From Siphonodentalium dalli (taxonomy: Eukaryota > Mollusca > Scaphopoda > Gadilida > Siphonodentaliidae), in assembly GCA_032622095.1 (NCBI GenBank), contig CP136063.1, positions 79,401,980 to 79,465,979 on the forward strand: a stretch of DNA of 64,000 nucleotides, written 5' to 3'. The notes beneath the pieces were generated by a model. The model ran no database searches. It was not told where the DNA came from and saw only the letters and a program-made list of their open reading frames with translations. Positions 55,162 to 64,000 of the stretch are shown here, in pieces; position 1 is the stretch's first letter, and each line of letters begins with the position of its first letter. A program made the position numbers and the translations under genes.

Positions 55162-56825
55162 ACGTGGGCTAATATTATCAGGTCCACAGGCTTTGGAAAC
55201 TTTTTAAGAGCGTTAAAAACGTCGACTGATGTGATTTTTATGTCCGCTAGTTCGGGAGCAGTTTCTGTATATTGAATGGTAGAGCTCAAGTGAATATTGC
55301 ATAAATTATCATCAACTTTAGATATTTCACAAAAATAATCATTCAACGCATGTGCCTTTTCAGAAGGGGAAACTAGATAACAGTCGTTGCTTAATAGAGG
55401 GGGTATTGCTTTTGTGGTGGGGGAAATTACTTTCTGCAGATTCTTCCACCATGTCGATGAATCAGTGTTTTTATTACTCAAAATGTGGCCAATTTTACTG
55501 TCATAATCGACTTTTGCTTTTCTGACAGCACTCACACATTGATTTCGAACAATACGAAATTTTGCCCAGGAAGGTGAGGAATGTTTTAATTTGGCGATTC
55601 TATGTAGTCTATTGCGTTGGCGCATTAGTTTTCTTACCCCACACGTCAACCAAGGAGGACAGTCATTTCTTATGCAAACTGTTTTATTTGGAATAAATTT
55701 CAGACAAGCATTTTGTAACATTTCTGTCAGTTCGTTGTTAATCTTAGATACATGAAGATTATGGCTAACACTTTTAAAATCCCAATTAGATAACATGTTG
55801 TTAATGCCTTCGTAATCGGCTCTATCGTAGTTCCAAATAAGTCGTTTAGTAGATAACTGAGTTGGTAAAGTTAAATGGATGTCGAGTTTAACTGGGGCAT
55901 GGTATCGGATACGATCATCAAAAAATGGACTTATTACATCTGCGTAACATACATAATCGTCACAGTTTGTGAAGAACAGATCGAGGGTCGACGAAGATGT
56001 TTCCGTGAAATGAGTCGGCGAATGCACAAGCTGTTTGATGCCACAGTGCGTACATATACTATTAATCTTACCATTGGTATCTTCGACATAATTTTCATTG
56101 AAGTCGCCAGCTACGATTACCAAGTTTACGTCATCAATTGCGTTTTTAATGTTGAGTTCAATAGTATCCCAATGCGAAACTGGTGATTGAGGGGGTCTGT
56201 AGAAGCAGCCAAGAATAATACTTTTACTACACACTTTGATTTCGACCCATACGGACTCAAGGCCTGGAACTATCAGATCATTACGGAATTTATAAGGAAT
56301 ACAGTCGCGAATATAAATACTCACACCACCACCGGATGTTTCGGTATTCCTGTCATTTCTAATTGGGTCATGAAAACCGTGAAGTAAAACTTCGGAATTT
56401 TCCACTGAATTTTTAAGCCATGTTTAAGTGAAAAAGCAAATATCGAAATTAGCAGACTCGGCATTTAGTATTGTCATTTTATTTTTTATGCTCTGGGTGT
56501 TCAGAAGTAACATGGAACAATGTCTTTGCATCGCATCTTTGTTGGCAGGACCCGGGTTCAGTTCGATATCGCCGCTTAACATTAGTAATAAGAATATAAT
56601 TGAAGTTGCGGTTAAGTAACATAATAATTTTGCCTTGTGTGTGTGTATTATAACATGTCGATCTGTACTAACTTGCCAAGGGGCCTTATTTTCGTGGATG
56701 ATTTTCAAAACTGTTTGTATTAAATGTGGACAAGTACATGATATCAAAAGTAACAGACTTACAATTTGAATCTCTGGCAATTTTCTTGAACGTAAGAAAA
56801 GGTAAATGATGATAGTTTCAGACAT
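55155..56825 (-). pseudogene. LINE copy 2, leader with 2A motif and endonuclease
   Basis: The first frame (56825-56424) has two hydrophobic stretches (about residues 19-31 and 66-83). The second is followed at once by SGDIELNPGP (NPGP codons 56558-56547), a perfect match to the 2A consensus D-V/I-E-x-N-P-G-P. The frame then enters the endonuclease (LLLNTQSIKNKM, DICFFT) and stops at TAA (56426-56424), one codon before TWLK. It reopens in the same frame (56405-55155) with GGGVSIYIRD, CFYRPPQSPVS, IVAGDFNENY, TLDLFFTN, RYHAPV and the linker with RNDCPPWLTCGVRKLMRQRN. A frameshift at about 55160 ends it. Confidence 0.85.
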
Positions 56826-56880
56826 ATTCTGGTCAAAGCGTTTTCCCCTTTGGTGTGGTGACTCGGGGTACCCTGGCGGA

Positions 56881-57514
56881 TGTTATAACGGCGTTATTGT
56901 TTGTTTTTTTAATTAATTTAAAAAAAACACATAAAATTGTTGTTTTTAATTAAAGCCTGTTTCAGCTTGTCAACACATATACCAGTAATTCCTATGCCGA
57001 TTACCGTCCTCAAGTCCAACACTTCTCATACTAAAACCAGCTAAGATATTGGGATGGTGATATGCTGTTTACAGTACGAGACCGCACCCGTAGGTACATG
57101 AGTTACGCGTTAGTAACCCGCTCACATAAAACCACAATTAAATGTAATCAAATATCACAATTGCGACAATAAACGGGTTTACTCCATAGAAGACGTGATA
57201 TTTGTTCTGAAAACCACATCAGTTGTGAATTGAAAGCGGTAATTTAATGTGAAAAGATGCCAGGGACGTGCTATATGGTCTACTTTGTGGTGCCTACCTT
57301 GGGAATTCCAACTTCACCCCCACTCTTAAATCAGACCAAACAAAAGTTTTTTCTGAATTCCATTTGCACCCCCTTCTCCCTTACATGCCTGGCTGAACGG
57401 CTCTTGTCACTATAGTCAGACGGAGGAACAGAAACATGGCACTATATACCCGAAACCAAAACATTTAGAGACTGAACCTGAAAATTGCATAAATCCTAAC
57501 ATTTAGTGGTTTAA
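56881..57514. other. Nothing recognised
   Basis: A 5' LINE border may lie here. No gene or repeat supported. Confidence 0.3.
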
Positions 57515-58080
57515 TTGCAGACAAGTTGACACGACCAAGTGCGAGAGACCAGGACATACCGGCCCGACCATGATTCGGCACGGTGTGAGAACATTTTTAA
57601 ATCTCGACAAGAAAATCGCAAAATCCTAGCATCTAGACTGGCCTCAAGCTTTCCTAGTGTTGGTAATTTCAAACCTGACACCCCCACGCTTACGTTGGAA
57701 ATTTTCAAACTGATGACCATTTCAGTCCACATTTTTGATAAAATGTACAAAAATATTGTTCGCTTAAATTAACTAGCAGTTTTGACTGGCCACGGGAGAG
57801 AGACCTGGACACAAGCTTTCCAAGTGTTGGAAATTTCCAACATGACACCCTCCCCCCCCCCCCCCGGTTGGAAAATTTCAAACTCATGGTCATCTTCAGT
57901 CCAAAATTTTGACCAAAAGTAGGTATTTATGCACGTGTTGGTCTGAAACAACAAATCCCCCTCATAAATTGTTGGAAAATCAAACTACACGAACAATTTC
58001 AAACCTATTGTATGTGTGAAATCAACTGTGTCAGGTACGAAATTTCCAACTATTGAATTTTTTTACCAAAGTTGGGGGTG
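57515..58080 (+). repeat. Degenerate tandem repeat, about 250-bp unit, with a C14-15 tract
   Basis: GAGAGACC.GGACA...CAAGCTTTCC.AGTGTTGG.AATTTC.AAC.TGACACCC occurs near 57540-57680 and 57797-57848. The following TTGGAAA.TTTCAAACT.ATG.(C/T)CAT(T/C)TTCAGTCCA is also repeated. A C-run is at about 57851-57865. Confidence 0.65.
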
Positions 58081-58177
58081 AGACACCCCCAAACACCCCC
58101 TGTCGTCACGTCCATGAAAGAGACATATTTTTTTTTAATATGTGAACTCAATTGACCTCACGAAGACTTAGTGTCAT

Positions 58178-58687
58178 CAGGGGGGGGGGGGGTGAAAAAA
58201 TTTCTTCCGGCACGTATGCCGGGGTGGGTGGGTGGTCAAAGCCACCAACAAGCAATTTTTTCCGCAACTAAAAAAACAATTCCTGCTTGTTTTTAGTGTT
58301 TTGGCAATGAGTTGGGCTTCAAAACCACTTTGAATCAGTTTGAATGAGAGAAATAATGTAATTCTAACTGGTAAACTGACTGCAGGCAGTTATAGTGTTG
58401 TATTTTGTTGCAAATTTTGAAATCCAAGATGGCCGCTGGCAGCCATGTTTTTTTGGCCGAATGACCTCAAAATTACTCATTCCTATTTACATGTCCATGT
58501 TAACATCCATGATAAATAGTATGCACAGAAATTCATATACAGCTGTTTACAGTGAATTTCCCCCCGCAAATCTCTGTTTTAGTGTTAAAAGGGGGGGTGG
58601 GTAAAAAAAATGACCGAAAGTGAAAAAATGCCATACGTGCCTGAATTTTTTTTCCGACCCCCCCCCCCCCCCCCCCCCCCTCCCCTG
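58178..58687 (-). mobile_element. hAT-like non-autonomous element
   Basis: Ends CAGGGG and CCCCTG, each next to a G/C homopolymer, then imperfect inverted repeats (TTCTTCCGGCACGTATGCC versus ATGGCATACGTGCCTGAA-like sequence in 58626-58646). GTGTCAT(C) is repeated on both sides (58171, 58688). The CAGGG terminus and a 7-8-bp duplication are typical of hAT elements. The interior contains the ATGGCCGCTGGCAGCCATG box. No transposase frame. Confidence 0.8.
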
Positions 58688-58695
58688 GTGTCATC

Positions 58696-59149
58696 GGCAT
58701 ATTTCGATGAAAATATTGTCCCAATTTCCTTATCTGCCCCATGTTGCCGGAAGTTAACTAACATGGACGACCGAGATGTTTCGCAGACATGTTACTACAA
58801 TAACTGCGATATAAGAACTGAATAAAGGAGATTTTGGCAATTATTGAAGGACAAGATACACTAACAATTCTGCCGACTAGACAAGGCAAAAGTCTATGTT
58901 ACATCTTGCCACCGCTGATTTTCAACAAAGTGAGTGTTTCAAATTAAATCCAAAGTTTGGTAGATGTGATTTTTTGTGAAATAAAGATTCACCTTCAAGG
59001 CAGACAAATGAGGTTTTCAAAACAGTACCGGAAAGTGTTTATTGGCACTATGTTATGTAGTGTATAAAATATAAATTTTGGAATGTTGCGTCAATCGCCA
59101 CATTTCCCTTTTCACCCACTGACTGACGCGGCGAAGCCACGTCCAGTGG
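58696..59149. other. Nothing firmly recognised
   Basis: It may include the decayed 5' part of the Gypsy element that follows. Confidence 0.3.
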
Positions 59150-59179
59150 GTGTACTACAATCAAAACAGGATCCCAATC

Positions 59180-59830
59180 AATCTGGAAGATTGGGCAGAT
59201 ACTGTTTTGACACTGGCCACAAGAGCTTTTCTGAATTTGCCTCAAGAGTTCACGTTGCAACAAGCGATTATGCGCATCTGTCAAGGATGTAATGACAGAA
59301 GATTGTCAATTTGTTGTCAATAAGAAGCCACGTTGTGTAGACAGTGCCATAAATCAACTACGTTGGCAACAATACATTCAACGGTCAATATGGTGCAAAA
59401 AATACGCGACGTGATGTATGCAAAACTACATTGTCACCAGACTCCGACATCAAGAGTATGCGCGATCAGTGGGTCACGATCATTTCGAAAGGGCGATTGA
59501 AGAAATTGCAAAACAAACCAAACAATTTCAGAAGGAAATTTAAACCAATATTTCACAATTTACAGAGATCATTCAAGCTCACCTTCACCTTATAAACTAA
59601 TACCTACTGAAGTTCATTCATTTTATTCCAGAATGTACTTCATGGAAGACAAAATTGGGTTTTTAGTGGAAACTTTGGGCAGAAAGTTAGAAATTATGCC
59701 CAGATTTGCACAAAAGGAGAACAAACAGCCTCACGTGAACAGATCTCCATAACTATCAAGGGGCAATAACTCTCGCTGTTACCAATGTCAAGGCTATGGC
59801 AATTTTTTCAGAGACTGTCCCTCAAATAAC
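59180..59830 (+). pseudogene. Gypsy gag remnant
   Basis: WADTVLTLATRAFLNLPQEF resembles retrotransposon gag capsid sequence. Further on, 59777-59818 encodes CYQCQGYGNFFRDC, a CCHC knuckle in which the histidine position is Asn. Stops and frameshifts lie between the two. Confidence 0.6.
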
Positions 59831-60250
59831 TCTAAAAATAAATTTAGTTCGGACTGAAAAGGGGTGTCCTTCAATTTTAAATAGTCTGATTAGTCAAAAT
59901 GAGTTCATCACAGACTGAAATTGACCATGGCATACAGGTCAATGCAAACCATTCAAGAGAATCCAATATCGAAGAAAACTTCGAAAAATGAACAAGTAAC
60001 TGTTCCACTGATGAGGATTCCCATTCTTCCAAAATTAAAATATGCAAAACTGTTCATTTAAAAGAACTGTACGACTGATCAATAATCCTACTCATCCTGG
60101 AACAAGCATTAGTCGAATTTCAAGATATATTTCCTCAAAGTGATTCGACATTGGTGATTGTCACAAAAGCCGCTGAACCCTTTAAACATCGCATGCGTAG
60201 AACACCACTGTTTCGTAAACAAAGAATGCTTAAAGACATTGTTGGAGTCC

Positions 60251-60710
60251 GCAGGGGGGGGGTCGGAAAACAATTTCAGGCACGTATGGCATTTTTTCCC
60301 TTTCGATCATTTTTTGTACCCACCCACCCCCACCGCCAATTTTTTTTCCGTTTTAAGGCAGTTTTTTCCGACCATTTTTTGACACCCACCCCCCTGTTAA
60401 CACTAAAACAGAGATTTGCGAGGGGAAATTCACTGTGAACAGCTGTATATGAATTGCTGTGCATACTATTTATTATGGATGTTAACATGGACATGTAAAT
60501 AGGAATGAGTCATTTTGAGGTCATTCAGCCAAAAAAACATGGCTGCCAGCGGCCATCTTGGATTTCAAAATTTGCAACAAAATACAACACGATAACTGCC
60601 TGCAGTCAGTTTACCAGTTAGAATTACATTATATCTCTCATTCAAAGTTGTTTTGAAGCCCAACTAATTGCCAAAACACTAAAAAAAACTAGCAGCCTTC
60701 AACAAGTTAA
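60251..60710 (+). mobile_element. hAT-like element inserted into Gypsy pol
   Basis: It begins GCAGGGGGGGGGTCGG and matches 58178-58687 (inverse orientation) and 30153-30591. The 8-bp duplication TGGAGTCC flanks it exactly (60243-60250, 60711-60718). The right terminus expected for the family is missing, so its right end is altered. Confidence 0.75.
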
Positions 60711-61225
60711 TGGAGTCCACCACCAGTTTTTATTCATAAACGTGACAGAAGTGTTAAATGGGCTATTTATTGACTATCGTTTGGTAAATGCGGTTACCGT
60801 AAAAGACAGCTATCCGACTATCCCTTTACCATTAATAAATGAGTGCATTAACCCGGTAATGTATGATTTATTCAGGGGAAACTATCAGTAGCTTATTGGG
60901 AAGTAAACATCCAAGAATCAGATCATCCAAAGACAGCATTCTTGACAAAATACGGTTTGTGGGAATTTCGCACAAATGAGTTTCGGTCTCTGCAATGCCG
61001 CTCAAACCTATAGAAGAGTGATGAACATAGCACCAGCTGTACTAAACTGGGACATAGTTTTATCGTCCGTAGACGATCTGGTTATTTTAGGCCAAGATTT
61101 TCTTTCGCATCTTCAAAATATGTGCCCAGTTCTACAAAGACTACGCAAGTACAAATTGAAATTAAGATATGTACTTTCGGTAAGTAAAAAGTGGAATTTC
61201 TCGGCAGAACAGTGGTCTTGACGTG
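60711..61225 (+). pseudogene. Gypsy reverse transcriptase remnant
   Basis: Fragments in several frames: IDYRLVNAVTVKDSYP, then an open 81-residue stretch (60976-61221) with FGLCNAAQTYRRVMN and VDDLVILGQDFLSHLQNM, where the usual YxDD box reads SVDD. Stops and indels separate the fragments. Confidence 0.7.
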
Positions 61226-61254
61226 AATAATTATTCGTGTGAATCGGTATAAAA

Positions 61255-61860
61255 CTAGCCAGTCCCTACGTGTTCAAAGGACGTAGAAAAATTATCTAGC
61301 CTAGTTAATTATCATAGAATGTTCGTTAAAGATTATGCTAAATCTCAAAACCTTTATATGCAGTTACGGGCAACAAAAGTTTGTTTGGGAAGATGAACGA
61401 GAACAAGCTTTTGAAAAACTAAAAGTGGATTTAACTAATCCACTAATCGAAACCCTCCCCAACAGGATTGATATATGTTTTGGATGTCGATGCCTCAAGT
61501 TCGCGATTAGCTTTGAACTAAACCAAGTCCAAAAAGGGGAGGAAAAGTAATCTCTTGTGGACGTTACGGTTTATCATGAGAACAAATAAAGTATTTTACG
61601 ACCAGAAAAGAGCTGCTGACAATAGTTGGCTTCACACGTCAGTACATACATTATTTTTGGGCAGGCCATTTATTTTAAGAACAGAGCATAATTCATTAAA
61701 ATGGTTGATAAAGGTCAAGGAGCCTCATGGTCAAATTGCACGATGGCTCGAGGTACTCAGCCAGTATGATATGGTAGTACAACACCGGCCTGTGATAAAA
61801 CATTCTAATGCAGATGCATTACCTCGTATTGCATCACCTGATCCTGTGTGTCACAGTTAT
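61255..61860 (+). pseudogene. Gypsy RT thumb and RNase H remnant
   Basis: LVNYHRMFVKDYAKSQNLYM, a frame shift, then DEREQAFEKLKVDL and later RTEHNSLKWLIK, REP-like and NADALPRIASPDP. This is the order typical of Ty3/Gypsy RNase H. Two frame changes are visible. Confidence 0.65.
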
Positions 61861-61879
61861 ATCCCTGGCAAAAAATTGA

Positions 61880-62225
61880 GAATTTGCCATGTGGTGGATG
61901 CGAATACTGTACCCGAGACGTAGAATACTTCGTCGCCGAATGTCCCAAGTGTAACCAATCTAAAAAACCAACAAAACATGCAAAATGGGATATGACCAAG
62001 TATCATGTTGGTGCACCAATGGAAAGAGTTCATTAAGATTTGTTTAGAAACATTGCACACCAATGAAAAAGGAAATAAATACATTCTCATGATGATTGAT
62101 CAATGTATTAAATGGGTAGAGTATATACTGCTTCCAGACCGTACAGCAGAAACAACGGCACTCATTAGAGTTAGAAAGGTAAAACAAATGACACCATACT
62201 TAGGGATAAAGTTAAGCGACTGATC
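61880..62225 (+). pseudogene. Gypsy integrase start, remnant
   Basis: CGGCEYCTRDVEYFVAECPKC forms the zinc-binding region. A stop follows MERVH, then in another frame TNEKGNKYILMMIDQCIKWV represents the start of the integrase core. It is cut off before the rest of the core. Confidence 0.6.
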
Positions 62226-62289
62226 AAATCACAAACGCCAGACCCCATCCCTGACGGAGCTAGCGACCTTGATACTGCAGTGGCAATAC
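62226..62289. other. Short spacer
   Basis: Joins the Gypsy remnant to a family D repeat. Confidence 0.3.
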
Positions 62290-62650
62290 GATTATATATG
62301 AGCAACATATCATCGCGGAAATACGCAGATAAAATCAACCTATAATGTGAAATCGGTACATAATGTGATTATTTGATTCCGATATAAGCAGATACTGGAC
62401 TATTTCGGTTTGCGGCACGAGCCACAGTGCAAACATCTGTTGAAAAGCGTACTCATGGAAAGTTGTGAGTTGTCTTATTTGTGTCATTGTCCGGACATAA
62501 TCTGATTAGCATCGCCTCTTTATGAGTCGATAATGTAACTAAAATGTTCCCATTTTCAGCACATAATCGACTCAAAACGATGCTGTTCTAAGCATATTAT
62601 TTACCTAAAACAAGTTATATTGTACACAGATAATGTGCTGGTTTCCTGAA
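62290..62650 (+). repeat. Family D repeat, uninterrupted right end
   Basis: Same orientation as 15776. Its right end reads CAGATAATGTGCTGG, the intact version of the site split by the element at 16101. Confidence 0.7.
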
Positions 62651-62698
62651 CAGGCTGATCCGAGTGAGATCAAAGACCCATAACATCCAAAATGGATA

Positions 62699-63665
62699 AT
62701 GCAGCTCAACACTCCTCCATCACAAAAGGTGACAGCTCGGGCATCATGTCCATTGCCACTACCATCAGGGCTTACCGAAGGGCCGTCAAAATCCAATAAG
62801 GATAACGCAGCCCAACAATTAATTTCATGGATACCGCCCCCAAAGCCAAAAGTGACCACTCAAACATCAGACCCTTTGTTAATACAACATGGTTCCATCG
62901 GTACATCAAGCTTTGTAGTGCCAACAACAAAAGTTCAGATACCAACACAAATCTCGGTGTTACCTCTGATCCAACCTTTAATTCCGGTATGGCTAGATAC
63001 TCACTTCCACCTCAACCGGTTGGTGAAGCGTCTACCATACAAAGTAAACACAACGGTAGAGGCCATTTTAAGCGCAGCAAAGTTTATATACCCTAACAGC
63101 GCTGTGCATGTGATTGGCGGAGTTGATGTAATGGGTGACACTTTCCAATACCCCAATGTGGTCAAAGATAAACCAATGTGGAAAACTGCCATTGAATTCC
63201 ACCCTAAACGGTTTCCAAGATGCTATCAAACCCGGCAATCAGAACTAAGTGGGACAAATTAATGGGTGGCCATCAACAACAGCCGTGGGGGAAATAGCAT
63301 TAAATCGATCAATGAAACTAACTTTCGAAGATCGATATGCCCAAGATATGGCATTTCAAACCCTCCTCGGGGATTCAAGTACGATTGAAAAACCAATCAT
63401 CTTGCACACAGGATAAAATACTGATCGAATGAATAGGGATGTGACCTTCACCGCGTTCCATATGTGTAAAAAGGAGTGCTGCGCAGATCAATATTTCCAC
63501 CTTCATTCCTTTATGGAAAGTACAGATATGGTCGAAGCATGGTCCCGAAAATTGACCAATGCACACTACGGCATATCGGGGTCATGTTTCAAATTCAACC
63601 ACTTACAAAATGAAGGCATAAAATCAATTCCAATGAACTGCCTTCTATTAGAAACCGACGAATAG
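62699..63665 (+). pseudogene. TatD-like hydrolase relic with proline-rich leader
   Basis: The first frame (62699-63262, 187 residues) has a proline-rich leader with degenerate repeats (QKVTARASCPLP, PKVTTQTSDPLL), then a TatD-type start WLDTHFHLNRL (the HxH metal pair, residues 102 and 104), VHVIGGV and AIEFHPK. A frameshift near 63255 moves to another frame with AVGEIALNRS (metal Glu), EKPIILHTG then a stop at 63414, and further HLHSFMESTDMVEAW and PMNCLLLETDE (metal Asp). The motif order is that of TatD/TATDN metal-dependent DNases. The frameshift and stop mean it is broken, unless an intron lies at the first point. Confidence 0.65.
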
Positions 63666-63691
63666 TTTTAAACTGGTAAGGTCCGGTACAT

Positions 63692-64000
63692 TTAAAGGTA
63701 CGGTTGGCCTTGGCGGTGGATATCCTGTGAAAATATCTCCATCCGTCAAAAACCGCTACAAACAGAAATAACATCAAAATGTAGATAGACTTTGTCCGTA
63801 TACAAATAAGAAATATCGCATAAACAGTATGTTATTGTCATATGTTTGACCATTGTTATGTAAACAAAGGCATAACAAGTTACTTTTCTGGCGTTTGTTT
63901 ATATTATGGTGGTAAACATAAAGAGCGTTCTTTGTTGGTGAATTCCTGATATGGAACTAATAAAGAGCGTTTCTGCCATTTGTGTGTGATTAGCCAGTAG
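63692..64000 (-). mobile_element. TTAA MITE, family B, copy 5 (inverted, cut by the window)
   Basis: Starts TTAAAGGTACGGTTGGCC, the reverse complement of the right end of other copies, and continues through the AAAGAGCGTTCTTTG region to the window end. Confidence 0.85.

Larger units (their letters stand above)
53020..56880 (-). mobile_element. CR1-like LINE, copy 2 (broken), with 2A motif
   Basis: Same layout and strand as copy 1: a 5' leader frame at 56825, endonuclease, reverse transcriptase and C-terminal region to about 53580, and a 3' region ending GAAATAAATATTGTTTACACC (minus strand) near 53020. It contains an in-frame stop in the endonuclease, a frameshift at about 55160, a TAA-type stop at about 54893 and a deletion of the catalytic motif at about 54575. 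Confidence 0.8.
59150..62225 (+). mobile_element. Decayed Ty3/Gypsy retrotransposon
   Basis: In order on the plus strand: gag-like sequence, a gag zinc knuckle, reverse transcriptase, RNase H and the start of integrase, all in changing frames with many stops. No long terminal repeats were recognised. An hAT-like element (60251-60710) is inserted within the pol region. Confidence 0.75.

Noticed and set aside
57511-57954. Four frames of 60-79 residues around GGGG(R/E)-rich peptide
   Set aside because: They arise from the tandem repeat with the C-tract.

Overview
The window looks like non-coding-rich nuclear DNA of a marine invertebrate, most likely a lophotrochozoan such as a mollusc. I base this on spliced exons with GT/AG borders, AT-rich intergenic DNA, CR1-like LINEs that carry 2A-type motifs, a tRNA-derived SINE of mollusc style, a Crypton-type DUF3504 relic, a TatD-like relic and many TTAA-flanked MITEs. 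No bacterial gene organisation, rRNA or CRISPR array is visible.

Only one host gene is convincingly present. It is a non-NMDA ionotropic glutamate receptor on the minus strand, of which the last four coding exons are seen: 44775-44442, 42921-42704, 30890-30634 and 27732-27402. Splice phases agree at all three junctions, and the exons encode the end of S1, M1, pore, M3, S2, M4 and the cytoplasmic tail. The 5' exons lie outside the window or were not recognised. Two of the residues expected to contact glutamate appear changed. A 19-bp tandem duplication at the stop codon alters a C-terminus that would otherwise end in a PDZ-ligand-like tail.

Almost everything else is mobile DNA. From left to right: TTAA-flanked MITEs of at least three families (1-7 kb); tandem arrays and SINE-like sequence (8.6-14.6 kb); a 1.66-kb inverted-repeat element inserted into another repeat (16.1-17.8 kb); a 1-kb direct duplication with a Crypton-like fragment inserted in one copy (17.8-20.7 kb); a LINE C-terminal relic (23.8-24.4 kb); iGluR introns holding several DNA transposons (26-35 kb) and a LINE with two long open frames (36.6-42 kb, antisense to the receptor); a fold-back element and palindrome clusters (45-47 kb); two broken CR1-like LINEs in the same orientation (47.1-51.4 and 53.0-56.9 kb) separated by a degenerate tandem array; hAT-like elements; a decayed Ty3/Gypsy element (59.1-62.2 kb); a TatD-like pseudogene (62.7-63.7 kb); and a further TTAA MITE cut by the window end.

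The most unusual structure is a 69-bp near-perfect palindrome found ten times. It is usually arranged as mirror-image pairs around an AT-rich spacer and occurs inside at least three different TTAA or other inverted-repeat contexts.
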